Part shown: positions 27,890-37,890 of the stretch, in pieces
Numbering within the stretch: the stretch's first letter is position 1
Layout: each line of letters opens with the position of its first letter
Assembly: GCF_024505185.1 (NCBI RefSeq)
Contig: NZ_JANIBJ010000022.1
Coordinates: forward strand, 1-64,000
Direction of reading: 5' to 3'
Origin: Methylomonas subterranea
GTDB lineage: Bacteria > Pseudomonadota > Gammaproteobacteria > Methylococcales > Methylomonadaceae
Length of the DNA stretch: 64,000 nucleotides
Made by a program: the position numbers and the translations under genes
Notes under the pieces: model-generated
Told to the model about the DNA's origin: nothing
What the model saw: the letters and a program-made list of their open reading frames with translations, nothing else
The model's database searches: none

Positions 27890-28705
27890 GTGCGGATCGA
27901 CTGGCTGACGGTCGGCGCCCAATGGATCAATTTTCTGCTCCTGATGTGGCTGCTGCGGCGTTATTTGTATCAACCCATCCTGCGGGCCATGGATAAGCGC
28001 CAGCAGACCATTGCGGCCCGCTCGGCGGCGGCGGCCGAAAAATCCGCGCGGGCCGAACAGCTGGCTCGCGACTATCTCGACAAACTAGCCGAGCTGGATG
28101 CGCGACGGGCAGAACTGCTGCTTGCGGCCAGGGCAGCCGCCGATGCCGAGCGGACCAAGCTGATGGAACAGGCCCGGGCCGATGCCAAGGCCGAGTCGGA
28201 CCAATGGCGGCGCGATCTCGCGCGGGAAAAAACCGACTTCCAGCGCCAAATCAACCGCCAACTTGGCGGCCTGATAACCGCCACCGCCCGTAAAGCCGTG
28301 CAAGAGTTGTGCAGCAAGCCTTTGGAGCAAGCCCTGTGCGACCGGTTTCTGGAACGCTTGCAACAGTTGCCGGCCGAGGAAAAGCGCCTGTTTACCGAAC
28401 CGCACCCTGGAGAACTGCTGCTGGCCAGCAGTTTTGAACTCGATGCCGCGCAGCGGAACCGCTTCGAGTCCGCGCTGCGCGACATCCTGGCCAACGATGT
28501 ATCGCTGCGTTTCGAAACGCTGCGGAATAGCAGTTTTGGCGTAGTGTTGAGCAGCGCCGACCACACGCTGGAATGGCAACTGGAACGCTATTTCGCCGAA
28601 CTGCAAGCCGAACTGGACGCCACGCTGACTCAAACCGAACGAAAGCCGCCGGCAGATGCCGAACCCGGCCTGAACCTTGAATTTCCTCAAGCGTTACCGG
28701 AATGA
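27890..28705 (+). CDS. atpF: N-type ATPase b subunit fused to a delta-like domain
   Basis: A 271-residue protein starting at GTG 27890. One N-terminal membrane helix (about 10-28) is followed by a long Ala/Glu/Arg coiled coil (about 35-150) of subunit b. The C-terminal about 90 residues (ELLLASSFELDAAQRNRFES onward) resemble the C-terminal domain of F1 delta/OSCP. No separate delta gene exists in the operon, so this fusion would attach the stalk to F1. Such b-delta fusions are typical of N-ATPases. Confidence 0.9.
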   Translation: MRIDWLTVGAQWINFLLLMWLLRRYLYQPILRAMDKRQQTIAARSAAAAEKSARAEQLARDYLDKLAELDARRAELLLAARAAADAERTKLMEQARADAKAESDQWRRDLAREKTDFQRQINRQLGGLITATARKAVQELCSKPLEQALCDRFLERLQQLPAEEKRLFTEPHPGELLLASSFELDAAQRNRFESALRDILANDVSLRFETLRNSSFGVVLSSADHTLEWQLERYFAELQAELDATLTQTERKPPADAEPGLNLEFPQALPE

Positions 28706-28720
28706 AGGCCAGGAAAGCAC

Positions 28721-30244
28721 ATGTTGAATGAAGCCATGGCCAGCACCACCGCCGCGCTGACACAACTGTTGGCAAAGCATCGGGCCGAATTATCGGCACG
28801 GGAAACCGGCAGCGTCCTCCAGATAAGCCACGGCGTGGCGCTAGTGGACGGTTTGCCCGGCGTACAGGCCATGGAATTGGTCGAATTCGAGGCCGGCCTG
28901 TTCGGTTTGGCCTTCGACCTGGATCCCGAACAAATCGGCGTCGTGTTATTGGACGCCGGCGCGGCTATCGTCGCCGGCAGCCGAGTGCGGCGTAGCGGCC
29001 GGGTAGCTGACGTGCCGGTGGGCACGGCCTTGCTGGGCCGGGTCGTCAACGCCCTGGGCCAGCCGCTGGACGAACAAGGACCGTTGACCACATGCGAACG
29101 CAGCCCCATCGAACGGGAGGCCCCCGCGATACTGGAGCGTGCGCCCGTCACCGAACCCTTGCAAACCGGCATCAAAGTCATAGACGCCGCCATCCCCATC
29201 GGCCGCGGCCAACGCCAACTCATCGTCGGCGACCGCCAGACCGGCAAGACCGCCATTGCCTTGGCCACCCTGGTCAATCAGCGCCATAGCGATGTGGTCT
29301 GCGTCTATTGCGCTATCGGCCAGCGCGGCGATGCGGTGGCGCGCGCCATCGAAACCTTGCGTACCGAACAGATAATCCGGCAAACCGTTGTCGTGGTGGC
29401 GGCCGCCGAAGACCCGCCCGGCCTGCAGTTCATCACACCCTACGCCGCCACCAGTATCGCCGAATATTTCATGCGGCTGGGCCGCGACGTGGTGATCGTC
29501 TACGACGACCTGACCCATCACGCCCTGGCCTACCGGGAACTTTCCCTGCTGCTACGGCGTCCGCCCGGCCGCGAGGCCTACCCCGGCGATATTTTCCATA
29601 TTCACGCCCGCTTGCTGGAACGCGCCACCCGCCTGGCGGCCGGCGGTTCGCTGACGGCCATGCCCATCATGGAAATCGAAGCCGAAAATCTGGCCGCCTA
29701 CATCGCCACCAATCTGATTTCCATTACCGACGGCCAGATTTACTTGTCGCCGGAGCTGTTTCACAAAGGCTTGTTGCCGGCCGTGGATGTCGGCAAGTCC
29801 GTGTCCCGGGTCGGCGGCAAGGCGCAATTGCCGGCTTACCGGCTGGTGGCCGGCGTCTTGAAACTGTATTACGCCCAATTCGAGGAATTGGAAATGTTCG
29901 CCCGCTTCGGCACCCGGCTGGATAAAAGTACCCGGCAAATTCTGGATCGCGGCCAGCGGGTACGCGAAATCCTTAAGCAACCGGAGCGGGCAGCCTTGAG
30001 CCCTTTCGAGCAAATCCTGGTGCTGCTGGCCGTAACCGAAGGCTTGTTCGATGCCGTCCCCTTGCACGACGTCGCCCAGGCCGAATTGATGCTGAGAGCT
30101 GTCGCCACCCGCCAGTTGGCCGCTCTCGGACAGCGCGTTCAGCGTGGCGAAACCTTGACCGGCGACGATCGCGCGGCACTGCTTGGCGCGGCACAACAAG
30201 CGCTGGCGACGAGAGAGGCGGATGGAAACCGAACAAACCCTTAG
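28721..30244 (+). CDS. atpA: N-type ATPase alpha subunit
   Basis: A 507-residue F1 alpha subunit with Walker A GDRQTGKT (170-177) and the arginine-finger region [10 protein letters not shown]. Alpha alternates with beta in the F1 hexamer and binds nucleotide at non-catalytic sites. AGGA lies 6 nt before the ATG. Its 3' end overlaps atpG by 23 nt. Confidence 0.96.
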   Translation: MLNEAMASTTAALTQLLAKHRAELSARETGSVLQISHGVALVDGLPGVQAMELVEFEAGLFGLAFDLDPEQIGVVLLDAGAAIVAGSRVRRSGRVADVPVGTALLGRVVNALGQPLDEQGPLTTCERSPIEREAPAILERAPVTEPLQTGIKVIDAAIPIGRGQRQLIVGDRQTGKTAIALATLVNQRHSDVVCVYCAIGQRGDAVARAIETLRTEQIIRQTVVVVAAAEDPPGLQFITPYAATSIAEYFMRLGRDVVIVYDDLTHHALAYRELSLLLRRPPGREAYPGDIFHIHARLLERATRLAAGGSLTAMPIMEIEAENLAAYIATNLISITDGQIYLSPELFHKGLLPAVDVGKSVSRVGGKAQLPAYRLVAGVLKLYYAQFEELEMFARFGTRLDKSTRQILDRGQRVREILKQPERAALSPFEQILVLLAVTEGLFDAVPLHDVAQAELMLRAVATRQLAALGQRVQRGETLTGDDRAALLGAAQQALATREADGNRTNP

Positions 30245-31094
30245 ACACCGCATCGGCACGGTTCGCGACCTGCACGCCATCGTCCGCACCCTGAAAGCCC
30301 TGGCCGCCGTCAACGTCCGCCAATGCGACGCAGCGTTGAACGCCCTGCGCGACTACACCCAAACCGTGGAACTGGGTCTACGGGCCGTGCTGAGATACAA
30401 CGCCGTCAAAACACCAGATACAATCCGTCCGCCGGCGCGGCTGGCGGCGTTGATCTTTGGTTCGGATGTAGGCTTGTGCGGGCGCTTCAACGAAGAACTG
30501 GCCGCCTTTTCGCTGGCGCAAATGCGGGATTTGCCAAGCCAGCCGGCCGAGCGCGCGGTCCTGGCGATTGGCTCGCGCATCCAGACCCGACTGATAGAGC
30601 TTGGCCATCCGGTGGCGGATACGCTGCCCACACCCGGCTCCGCGTCCGCCATCGGCGCAACTGTCCGGCTGTTGCTGGAAAAAGTCGAGGCATGGCGGGA
30701 ACAAGGCATGCAGCGGGTGCTGCTGTTCTATAGCCAGTCCGGCTCGCCAACCCTGCTGCAATTGATCCCTGTCGATCTGAACCGATTCGGCCGCCCGAAC
30801 CGGACGCCCTGGCCCAGCCGGACCCTGCCCCGCCACACGCTGGATGACGAGCCCTTGTTGGCGGCCTTGATTCGGCAACATCTGTTCATTTGCCTGTTTC
30901 GCGCCTGCGCGGAATCCTCGGCTTCGGAACATCAAATGCGCCTGCGTACCACCCAGGCAGCGGAAAAAAATATACAGGAAACACTAGACGCACTGGAGGC
31001 TGAATTCCGCATGCGCCGCCAGGACAGCATCGATGCGGAATTGCTGGAAATCGGCGCCGGCTTCGAAGCGGTTAAAAACGACCGGAATGGCTGA
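30222..31094 (+). CDS. atpG: N-type ATPase gamma subunit
   Basis: A 290-residue gamma subunit: an N-terminal helix ([20 protein letters not shown]), a central Rossmann-like domain, and a long C-terminal helix (about 230-290) that turns inside the alpha/beta hexamer. It is more divergent than housekeeping gamma, as usual in N-ATPases. ATG 30222 was chosen because the rotor helix begins there. It is the last gene of the operon. Confidence 0.92.
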   Translation: METEQTLRHRIGTVRDLHAIVRTLKALAAVNVRQCDAALNALRDYTQTVELGLRAVLRYNAVKTPDTIRPPARLAALIFGSDVGLCGRFNEELAAFSLAQMRDLPSQPAERAVLAIGSRIQTRLIELGHPVADTLPTPGSASAIGATVRLLLEKVEAWREQGMQRVLLFYSQSGSPTLLQLIPVDLNRFGRPNRTPWPSRTLPRHTLDDEPLLAALIRQHLFICLFRACAESSASEHQMRLRTTQAAEKNIQETLDALEAEFRMRRQDSIDAELLEIGAGFEAVKNDRNG

Positions 31095-31232
31095 GTTTTC
31101 CCTGAGGTCTTGCGGCCCCGTAATGCTTGCGATTGCCGATCGACTCGGCCAAATTGCGGCTGGACCGATTCGACACCGCTTTCAGGGGACCGCCGGAGAT
31201 ATTGGCATGCGGCGCATGTTGTTGAGCTCAAG

Positions 31233-31320
31233 ACCGTAAGGCGGATTCGAAGCGGTAACGACAATCCGCCAAAACCTCGAAACCACCCGGCGTTTTGCTA
31301 GCGCGAAAACGCCCTACGGT
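31233..31320. repeat. Three-stem palindromic element after the N-ATPase operon
   Basis: Outer arms ACCGTA (31233-31238) and TACGGT (31315-31320) enclose two hairpins: 31240-31247 with 31263-31270, and 31289-31296 with 31306-31313, each 8 bp. The layout is that of a small non-autonomous or REP/MITE-like element. The rest of the 363-bp gap (31095-31232 and 31321-31457) shows nothing recognisable. Confidence 0.6.
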
Positions 31321-31457
31321 CCTTCATGGCAATATATTGCGTTATCGCCTAAACTTCACGGACTGCCGCTGCAGCATCCTATTTGTTACCGCTATCAGGC
31401 TGGCATTTATAGGTTCAATTTGCGTCGAAGGCCTGCCGAATCCCGGGAAATTTAATT

Positions 31458-32513
31458 ATGTTTAAAAACAGCCGTATTTTGATTGTCGACGATGTGGTCG
31501 ACAATATCAGGGTAGCCATGAATATCCTGAAGGAAGGCAATTACGAATTTTCCTTTGCCAATAACGGTACCGAAGCGCTACGGCTGGTTATCGACGAACC
31601 CAAGGGTTTCGATCTGATCCTGCTGGACATCATGATGCCCAGCCTCAACGGCTTTGAAGTCTGCCAGCTATTGAAAGCCAACCCGGTCACCAGGGACATA
31701 CCGGTGATATTTTTAACCGCCAAGGTCGATGTGGACTCGGTCAGCAAGGGCTTCGAACTGGGCGGAGTGGATTACATCACCAAGCCGTTTCATGCCAGCG
31801 AACTGCTGGCCAGGGTCAAGACTCATCTGGAACTCTATCAGGCCAAACAAACGCTGATAAAACACAATCTCGATCTCACAACCAAGGCCAGCTTCGAAAA
31901 GGTGCGCCTGTTGAGCGAACTGGAAGACAGCCAGAAGGAAATGATTTTCATCCTGGCCGAATTGATGGAATCCACTTCCGACGAAACCGGCAAGCACATC
32001 AAACGGGTGGCGGAAAACTCGGCCTTGCTGGCCAAATACCATCCCTGTCTGAACGAAGAAGATATGGAAATTCTCTACCACGCCTCGCCGATGCACGACA
32101 TCGGCAAAATGACCATTCCGCTGGAGATTCTGCACAAGGCCGGCCGCTATACCGAGGAGGAATTCGTGCTCATGAAGCAACACACCTCCAACGCCCACCA
32201 ATTGCTATCGCATTCCAACCGCAAGCTGATCAAGGCCGCCGCCATCATCGCCCACGAACATCATGAAAAATGGAACGGCAACGGTTATCCGCGCGGCCTG
32301 AAGGGCGCGGAGATTCATATTTACGGCCGCATCGTGGCGCTGGCCGACGTATTCGACGCCCTGACTCATAAACGCCACTACAAGGACGCCTGGGACATCG
32401 ATACAGCGGTCAACTACATTGTCGAGCACCGGGAAACCCAGTTCGACCCTGAACTGGTGGATATTTTTCAAGCCCATCTGGACGAGTTCATCGCCATCGC
32501 CCGATCCAAATAA
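31458..32513 (+). CDS. Response regulator with HD-GYP c-di-GMP phosphodiesterase domain
   Basis: A 351-residue RpfG-like protein. The receiver domain (about 5-125) has phospho-acceptor D57 in LILLDIMMP and conserved K109. The HD-GYP domain (about 165-350) retains H213-D214, HHE (268-270) and GYP (276-278), so it should hydrolyse c-di-GMP to pGpG/GMP. It lies 32 bp upstream of a giant hybrid histidine kinase on the same strand, its likely phosphodonor. Output is expected to lower c-di-GMP and favour motility. Confidence 0.95.
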   Translation: MFKNSRILIVDDVVDNIRVAMNILKEGNYEFSFANNGTEALRLVIDEPKGFDLILLDIMMPSLNGFEVCQLLKANPVTRDIPVIFLTAKVDVDSVSKGFELGGVDYITKPFHASELLARVKTHLELYQAKQTLIKHNLDLTTKASFEKVRLLSELEDSQKEMIFILAELMESTSDETGKHIKRVAENSALLAKYHPCLNEEDMEILYHASPMHDIGKMTIPLEILHKAGRYTEEEFVLMKQHTSNAHQLLSHSNRKLIKAAAIIAHEHHEKWNGNGYPRGLKGAEIHIYGRIVALADVFDALTHKRHYKDAWDIDTAVNYIVEHRETQFDPELVDIFQAHLDEFIAIARSK

Positions 32514-32545
32514 CCCAGCAGCATCCGACGGCATTGGAGTCCCAG

Positions 32546-35500
32546 TTGCATATCCGCTCCTTCGCCAAGCGCTGTTTCCCATCACTGATGCGCTTGCCGC
32601 TAGTGGCTTGGCTATTGTTTGCCTGCTGGCCGGCCGCCGCCGAACTCGACAAAGTCAGCATCCAACTCAAATGGCAACACAGCTTTCAATTCGCCGGCTA
32701 TTACGCCGCCATCGAGCAAGGTTATTACCGCGAGGAAGGCCTGGACGTCAGCCTGAAGGAAATCGATTTTAAGCAGGATTTTGTCGAGCAGGTATTGCGC
32801 GGCGATTCCGAATACGGGGTGTCCGACAGCACCCTGTTGATATACCGCTTGAAAGGCGCCCCGGTAGTGCTGGTAAACCAGTTTTTTCAGCACTCTCCGC
32901 TGGTTTTCCTGTCCCGCCGCGAGTCCGGCATCGTCAGTCCGTATGAGATGGCCGGTAAAAAACTGGCCTTCAATACCACCAATCAGGGCGACGCCTCATT
33001 AAACGCACTGCTGCTGAAAACCCTGGGCGACTTGCAAAAAGTCAAGGAAGTCGACTTCAACGACAACGTGTACCGGGATTTTGCCGCCGGCAAAATCGAC
33101 GTGGTCTCCGCCTACTCGACCTCGCAGCCTTTTCTGCTGAGACAGCAAGGCATAGAGGTCAACATCATAGACCCGCAAAACTACGGTATCGACTTTTACG
33201 GCGACAATTTTTTTACCACCCAAAAAGAACTGACCGAACATCCGGCCCGGGTCGCCGCCATGAGCCGGGCCACCGTCAAGGGCTGGCAATATGCCTTGGA
33301 GCATCCCGAGCGCATCATCGAATTGATCGGCAAACGCTACAACACCGATCTGTCTCCGGCGCATTTGAAATACGAGGCGGATGCCACCCGCCAGATGATC
33401 ATTCCGGAATGGGTGCCGCTCGGCGCCATAGACCCCGGCCGTTATCGCATGAGCGCGGAGTATTACCGCAGACTGGGGTTTACCGAAACCAATAATGTAG
33501 ACAACGATTTTTTCTATCGCCCCAATCTGCTGGAAGCCGCCGCATCGCTGCCCTTGAGCGCGGAAGAAAAAGCCTGGATTCGCGAGCATCCCGTGGTGAT
33601 ATACGGCGCGGAAAGGGATTGGCCGCCCTACGATTTTGTCGACGACCAAGGCAAACACAGCGGATTGAGCGCGGACCTGTTGCAACTGATAAGCCAATAC
33701 AGCGGCTTGGTATTTCAGGCCAAAATCGGCGACTGGGAATCATTGCTGAGCCAGGCCAAGACAGGCGAAATCGACCTACTGCCGGCGCTGTTTCATAACG
33801 CAGAACGCGCGGCTTACCTGGACTTTTCCAAGCCTTACCAGCAAATTCTGGCCTATTTTTTTATTCACGAGTCGGTACTGGCCCTCAATCTGGAAGATTT
33901 GAACGGCAGGATCATCGCCATCCCCAAGGGATTTGCCCAAATCGACGAGGTGAAACAACGTTTTCCCCGGCTAAAGATCTTGGAAACCGAAAACCTGATG
34001 GCGGCGATTCAGGCGGTGCTGGAAAGAAAGGCCGACGTGTTGCTGGAGACCTACCCGGTCATGAACTATTTGCTGCGGCAAAACAGCATCGGTTCCATCC
34101 GCCCCTTCAAGCCGCTGCCGTCCGGCGAAAGCCGCCAACTGCACATGGCCGCCAACCGCGAACGGCCGTTGTTGTTGTCCATCGTGCAAAAAGCCCTGGA
34201 GGCGATTCCGCCCACGGAACTGCAGAACCTGAGCAACCGTTGGCTGGGTTACACGGAATCTCCCCGCGACGATTTCGCACTGACCGCCGCCGAGCGGCAG
34301 TGGCTGGCGGAACATCCGCTGATCCGCTTCAGCGGCGATCCCAACTGGCTGCCTTATGAAGCGTTCGACAGCAACGGCCGCTATATAGGCATCGTTTCGG
34401 AATATTTACAGTTGATAGAACGCAAACTCGGCATTCAATTCGACATCGTGCCGGTCGGCAGCTGGCGCGAAGCTGTCGACATGGCCAAGCGCGGCGACAT
34501 CGACGTACTGTCGGAAACGGTGGACTCCGATTTACGCTCCCAGCTCAGCTTTACCCAGGCTTACTTAAGCAGCCCGGTGGTGATCGTGATGCGCGATAAC
34601 GAGGAATATGTCGATACGATTGCCCAGATCAAACAGCGCCGGCTGGCCGTCATCAAGGACTACGGCTACAACCCAGCCATTTTCCAGGCCTATCCCGATA
34701 TCCGCTTCGAAACGGTCGACACCGTTCAAGCCGGTTTGACGGCGGTTTCGACCGGTCAAATCGATGCCTTGCTCTGCACGCTGGCCCAGGCCAGCTATCA
34801 TATCGGCGATCAAGGCATCAACAATGTCCGCATCGTCGGCAAAACCGAGTTCACCACCCAATTGGGCTTCGGCATCCGTAAGGACTACGCTCCGCTGGTG
34901 GAATTGTTCAACCGGGCCCTGAATGCCATCAGCCAGGGCGAGCGGCAACGGATAGGCGACCATTGGGGCAAGGAACGCTTCGCCGCCCGCACCGACTATT
35001 GGTTACTGGCGAAAATCGTCGGCGCGTTTCTGATTGCCCTGCTGTTGATTGCGGCCTGGAATCGCAAGCTCAGCCGCGAAGTGGCCCGCCGCAAACGCAG
35101 CGAACAACAGGTGCGCCTGTTGAACCAACGTTTCGAACTGGCGGCCGGGGTGGTTTCGCTGGGAGTCTGGGAGCTGGATTTGACTGTGCCCAAACGCTTG
35201 ATTTTCGACGCCAAAATGTTCGAACTGTACGGCATGTCAGCGCAACAGCCGCCGAAATTGGAGAATTGGTTGCAATACCTGCATCAGGAGGATAGACCCT
35301 TGCTGCTGCGCAGCATCGAAAAACTGCAACAAAGCCGGTGCGAAGACCATATCGAGTTCCGTATCGTCCGCCCCGACGGCGAAACCCGCACTCTTTACTG
35401 CGGCGCCCGTAGCGTGGAAGCGGACAATGAGCCGGTCAAAATTACCGGCGTGAATTGGGACATTAGCCAACGTAAACAGATCGAAGCCGCCCTGCACAAA

Positions 35501-36961
35501 GCCAAGCAGCAAGCCGAAAACGCCAACCGGGCCAAATCGCAGTTCCTGGCCAACATGAGCCACGAAATCCGCACGCCGTTGAATGCCATCATAGGCTTTA
35601 CCGAATTGCTCAACGAGCAGATCAAGGAAGATCGGCTGAAATCCTTCGTCAAAACCATCCAAAGCGCCGGCCAGAACCTGCTGGCGTTGATCAACGACAT
35701 TCTGGATTTGTCCAAAATAGAGGCCGGTAAACTGCGCATCGATAAAAGCGCCTGCAATCCTCACAGTTTATTCAGCGAACTGGGACAGATTTTCATGATG
35801 AAAATGCGCGAACGCAATCTGGACTTTATGCTGGACATAGACCCGCGCATCCCGGAAAACCTGCTGCTGGACGCCACCCGCCTGCGGCAAATTCTGTTGA
35901 ACCTGATAGGCAATGCCGTCAAATTTACCGAGCAGGGCCATATTTGCCTGCGGGCCCGCGTCGGCAACGAAGATTCCATCCGCAGCAAGCTGGATTTGTT
36001 TATCGATGTCGAGGACAGCGGTATCGGCATATCGGCGGATCAGCAACAGCAAATTTTTCAGGAATTCGAGCAACTGGAAGGTCAGGACGTGCGCAAATAC
36101 GGCGGTACCGGCCTGGGCTTGGCGATCAGCAAGCGCCTGACCGAAATGATGGGCGGCGAAATCTCCCTGGTCAGCGAAGTCGGCAAGGGCTCGACCTTTA
36201 CCCTGCATCTGAAGGGAGTGGATATATCCTCGCTGGTGCCGGAAGCGGAAACCGCCCCGTCCGCCGGCAACATCCGCTTTCATCCGGCCAGCGTCCTGGT
36301 GGTGGACGATATCGCGGACAATCGCGGCCTGCTGCGGGAATGTTTTGCCGGCGGCCCGCTGTCGGTATCCGAAGCGGAAAACGGCCTGCAAGCCGTGGAA
36401 AAGGTTGAACAAGGCGGCATCGATCTGGTGCTGATGGATATCCGCATGCCGGTGCTGGACGGTTACCAGGCGGCGGAACGCATCAAGGCATTTTCCGCCA
36501 TCCCCGTGATCGCCCTGACCGCTTCGGTGATGCAGGACGAATACGAACGCGCCAAAAGCCTGCATTTCGACGGTTATTTGAGAAAGCCGGTGTTAAAAGC
36601 CGATTTAATCGCCGAACTGAAACGCTTTCTGCCCTACGAGATTATTGAAGAAACCGCGGAGGCGGACGACGCCCTGAGCCTGTCGCCGGCAGAATTACAG
36701 GCCTTGCCGCTGGCGCTTGCCGCGCTGGAAAAACTGGCCGAGCGCTGCGAACGGATTGCCAAAAACAACAACATGACCGAAATCGAGGCTTTCGCCGCCG
36801 ACCTGCTGGCGCTTGGCCGGCAATATGCCATCGCCGCCGTCGAGGAATTCGCCGCCCGCCTGGGCAGCGAGATCGATTGTTTCGACATCAGCGCCATCAA
36901 ACAATCCTTGCGCGCCTACCCGGAACTGCTGTCGCGCCTGTCCGCCCAAAGCGGCCGATAA
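32546..36961 (+). CDS. Hybrid sensor histidine kinase with NMT1 and two SBP_bac_3 sensor modules
   Basis: About 1471 residues from TTG 32546, preceded by GGAG with 6-nt spacing; TTG 32534 and ATG 32588 are alternatives. A signal peptide ends AAA. The periplasmic part holds an NMT1/THI5-like binding domain (about 30-300) and two family-3 solute-binding domains (about 325-565 and 575-805). One membrane helix (about 815-838) leads to a PAS domain (about 855-970), HisKA with H1006 in ANMSHEIRTP, an HATPase domain, and a C-terminal receiver with D1298 in LMDIRMP. The extra tail after the receiver (about 1370-1471) is helical, Hpt-like in place but without a clear Hpt motif. It is the likely partner of the HD-GYP regulator. 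Confidence 0.93.
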   Translation: MHIRSFAKRCFPSLMRLPLVAWLLFACWPAAAELDKVSIQLKWQHSFQFAGYYAAIEQGYYREEGLDVSLKEIDFKQDFVEQVLRGDSEYGVSDSTLLIYRLKGAPVVLVNQFFQHSPLVFLSRRESGIVSPYEMAGKKLAFNTTNQGDASLNALLLKTLGDLQKVKEVDFNDNVYRDFAAGKIDVVSAYSTSQPFLLRQQGIEVNIIDPQNYGIDFYGDNFFTTQKELTEHPARVAAMSRATVKGWQYALEHPERIIELIGKRYNTDLSPAHLKYEADATRQMIIPEWVPLGAIDPGRYRMSAEYYRRLGFTETNNVDNDFFYRPNLLEAAASLPLSAEEKAWIREHPVVIYGAERDWPPYDFVDDQGKHSGLSADLLQLISQYSGLVFQAKIGDWESLLSQAKTGEIDLLPALFHNAERAAYLDFSKPYQQILAYFFIHESVLALNLEDLNGRIIAIPKGFAQIDEVKQRFPRLKILETENLMAAIQAVLERKADVLLETYPVMNYLLRQNSIGSIRPFKPLPSGESRQLHMAANRERPLLLSIVQKALEAIPPTELQNLSNRWLGYTESPRDDFALTAAERQWLAEHPLIRFSGDPNWLPYEAFDSNGRYIGIVSEYLQLIERKLGIQFDIVPVGSWREAVDMAKRGDIDVLSETVDSDLRSQLSFTQAYLSSPVVIVMRDNEEYVDTIAQIKQRRLAVIKDYGYNPAIFQAYPDIRFETVDTVQAGLTAVSTGQIDALLCTLAQASYHIGDQGINNVRIVGKTEFTTQLGFGIRKDYAPLVELFNRALNAISQGERQRIGDHWGKERFAARTDYWLLAKIVGAFLIALLLIAAWNRKLSREVARRKRSEQQVRLLNQRFELAAGVVSLGVWELDLTVPKRLIFDAKMFELYGMSAQQPPKLENWLQYLHQEDRPLLLRSIEKLQQSRCEDHIEFRIVRPDGETRTLYCGARSVEADNEPVKITGVNWDISQRKQIEAALHKAKQQAENANRAKSQFLANMSHEIRTPLNAIIGFTELLNEQIKEDRLKSFVKTIQSAGQNLLALINDILDLSKIEAGKLRIDKSACNPHSLFSELGQIFMMKMRERNLDFMLDIDPRIPENLLLDATRLRQILLNLIGNAVKFTEQGHICLRARVGNEDSIRSKLDLFIDVEDSGIGISADQQQQIFQEFEQLEGQDVRKYGGTGLGLAISKRLTEMMGGEISLVSEVGKGSTFTLHLKGVDISSLVPEAETAPSAGNIRFHPASVLVVDDIADNRGLLRECFAGGPLSVSEAENGLQAVEKVEQGGIDLVLMDIRMPVLDGYQAAERIKAFSAIPVIALTASVMQDEYERAKSLHFDGYLRKPVLKADLIAELKRFLPYEIIEETAEADDALSLSPAELQALPLALAALEKLAERCERIAKNNNMTEIEAFAADLLALGRQYAIAAVEEFAARLGSEIDCFDISAIKQSLRAYPELLSRLSAQSGR

Positions 36962-37017
36962 ACGCCTAACGATCATGAGACCGGTGATCGCCCCGGCAAA
37001 TGAAAGACAGTCCCGTA

Positions 37018-37072
37018 GGAGCGACGCACAGTCGTGATTCGCAAGGCCATCATCGCGACTGCGCGTCGCTCC
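37018..37072. repeat. REP-type imperfect palindrome
   Basis: The arms GGAGCGACGC (37018-37027) and GCGTCGCTCC (37063-37072) are perfect, with further partial pairing inside (CAGTCG with CGACTG). The form is that of intergenic REP elements found in many gammaproteobacteria. It lies between the convergent histidine kinase and pcm genes and may also limit read-through. Confidence 0.75.
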
Positions 37073-37154
37073 CACCATGACGTTAAGAGTAGGGATTCCG
37101 CCCGGAATAATTTCCGCATTCCGTTCCCTCTCTCCGGAGGCTGTCGCAAAAGCT

Positions 37155-37189
37155 CCCTCTCCTTGCGGGAGAGGGTTGGGGTGTGGGGT
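37155..37189. repeat. REP-like stem-loop with G-rich tail, second copy
   Basis: CCCTCTCC (37155-37162) pairs with GGAGAGGG (37168-37175), followed by a G/T tail, almost the same as the element after hisD at 18469-18502. A dispersed repeat family located near convergent gene ends. Confidence 0.75.
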
Positions 37190-37225
37190 ATAAATAGGGA
37201 AGTTATAGGGCCGGGATCCTAACCG

Positions 37226-37888
37226 TTACTGGCTGACACCCGATAAGAACGGCACGAAAATGACCGGCTCGAGAATTTCGTCTTCAAAGCCGTTTTCGGT
37301 GCGGGTGATGCGGTGCAGGTCCTGCCGGCCTTCCCGGCCGACCGGTATCACCATCACGCCGCCGACGGCCAGTTGTTCCAACAGCGCATCCGGTATTTCG
37401 GCCGGCGCGGCGGCGGCCAGGATGCCGTCGAACGGCGCGTGTTCCGGCCAGCCCCAGCCGCCGTCGCTATGCTTGAACCCGACTGTCTTGATATCCAGCT
37501 CCCACAGCAAATCGCGGGCTTTTTTCATCAGGGGGGCGATACGTTCCACCGAATACAATTGATCGACCAACTTGGCCAATATGGCGGTCTGGTAGCCGCA
37601 GCCGGTGCCGATTTCCAAGACCTTGCTTCGCGGACCCTTTTCCAGCAACAGCTCGGTCATTCTGGCCACGATATAGGGCTGGGAAATGGTTTGATTGTGG
37701 CCTATCGGCAAGGCGGTGTCTTCGTAGGCACGGCTTTCCAGCGCTTCATCCACAAACACGTGGCGGGGAGTTTCGGCCATCGCCGCCAACACCTTGCCGT
37801 TGACGATGCCTTGCGCCCGCAGCCGCGCTACCATGCGTTCGCGGGTGCGCCGCGAGGTCATGCCGGTACCTTGCAAACGTTGCTTCAT
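37226..37888 (-). CDS. pcm: Protein-L-isoaspartate O-methyltransferase
   Basis: A 220-residue SAM-dependent enzyme that methylates isoaspartyl residues for protein repair. Family motifs are visible: [19 protein letters not shown] near residue 60 and the SAM-binding [14 protein letters not shown] chose ATG 37888, preceded by GAGGC, rather than an upstream GTG at 37912 inside surE. The gene follows surE by 2 bp. In many relatives nlpD and rpoS come next; here the operon ends and repeats follow. Confidence 0.95.
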   Translation of the reverse strand: MKQRLQGTGMTSRRTRERMVARLRAQGIVNGKVLAAMAETPRHVFVDEALESRAYEDTALPIGHNQTISQPYIVARMTELLLEKGPRSKVLEIGTGCGYQTAILAKLVDQLYSVERIAPLMKKARDLLWELDIKTVGFKHSDGGWGWPEHAPFDGILAAAAPAEIPDALLEQLAVGGVMVIPVGREGRQDLHRITRTENGFEDEILEPVIFVPFLSGVSQ

Positions 37889-37890
37889 GC

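Noticed and set aside
31325-31345. A TGGCA...TTGCG sequence resembling a sigma-54 promoter before the HD-GYP gene
   Set aside because: The distance between the GG and GC elements is one base too short for the -24/-12 rule.
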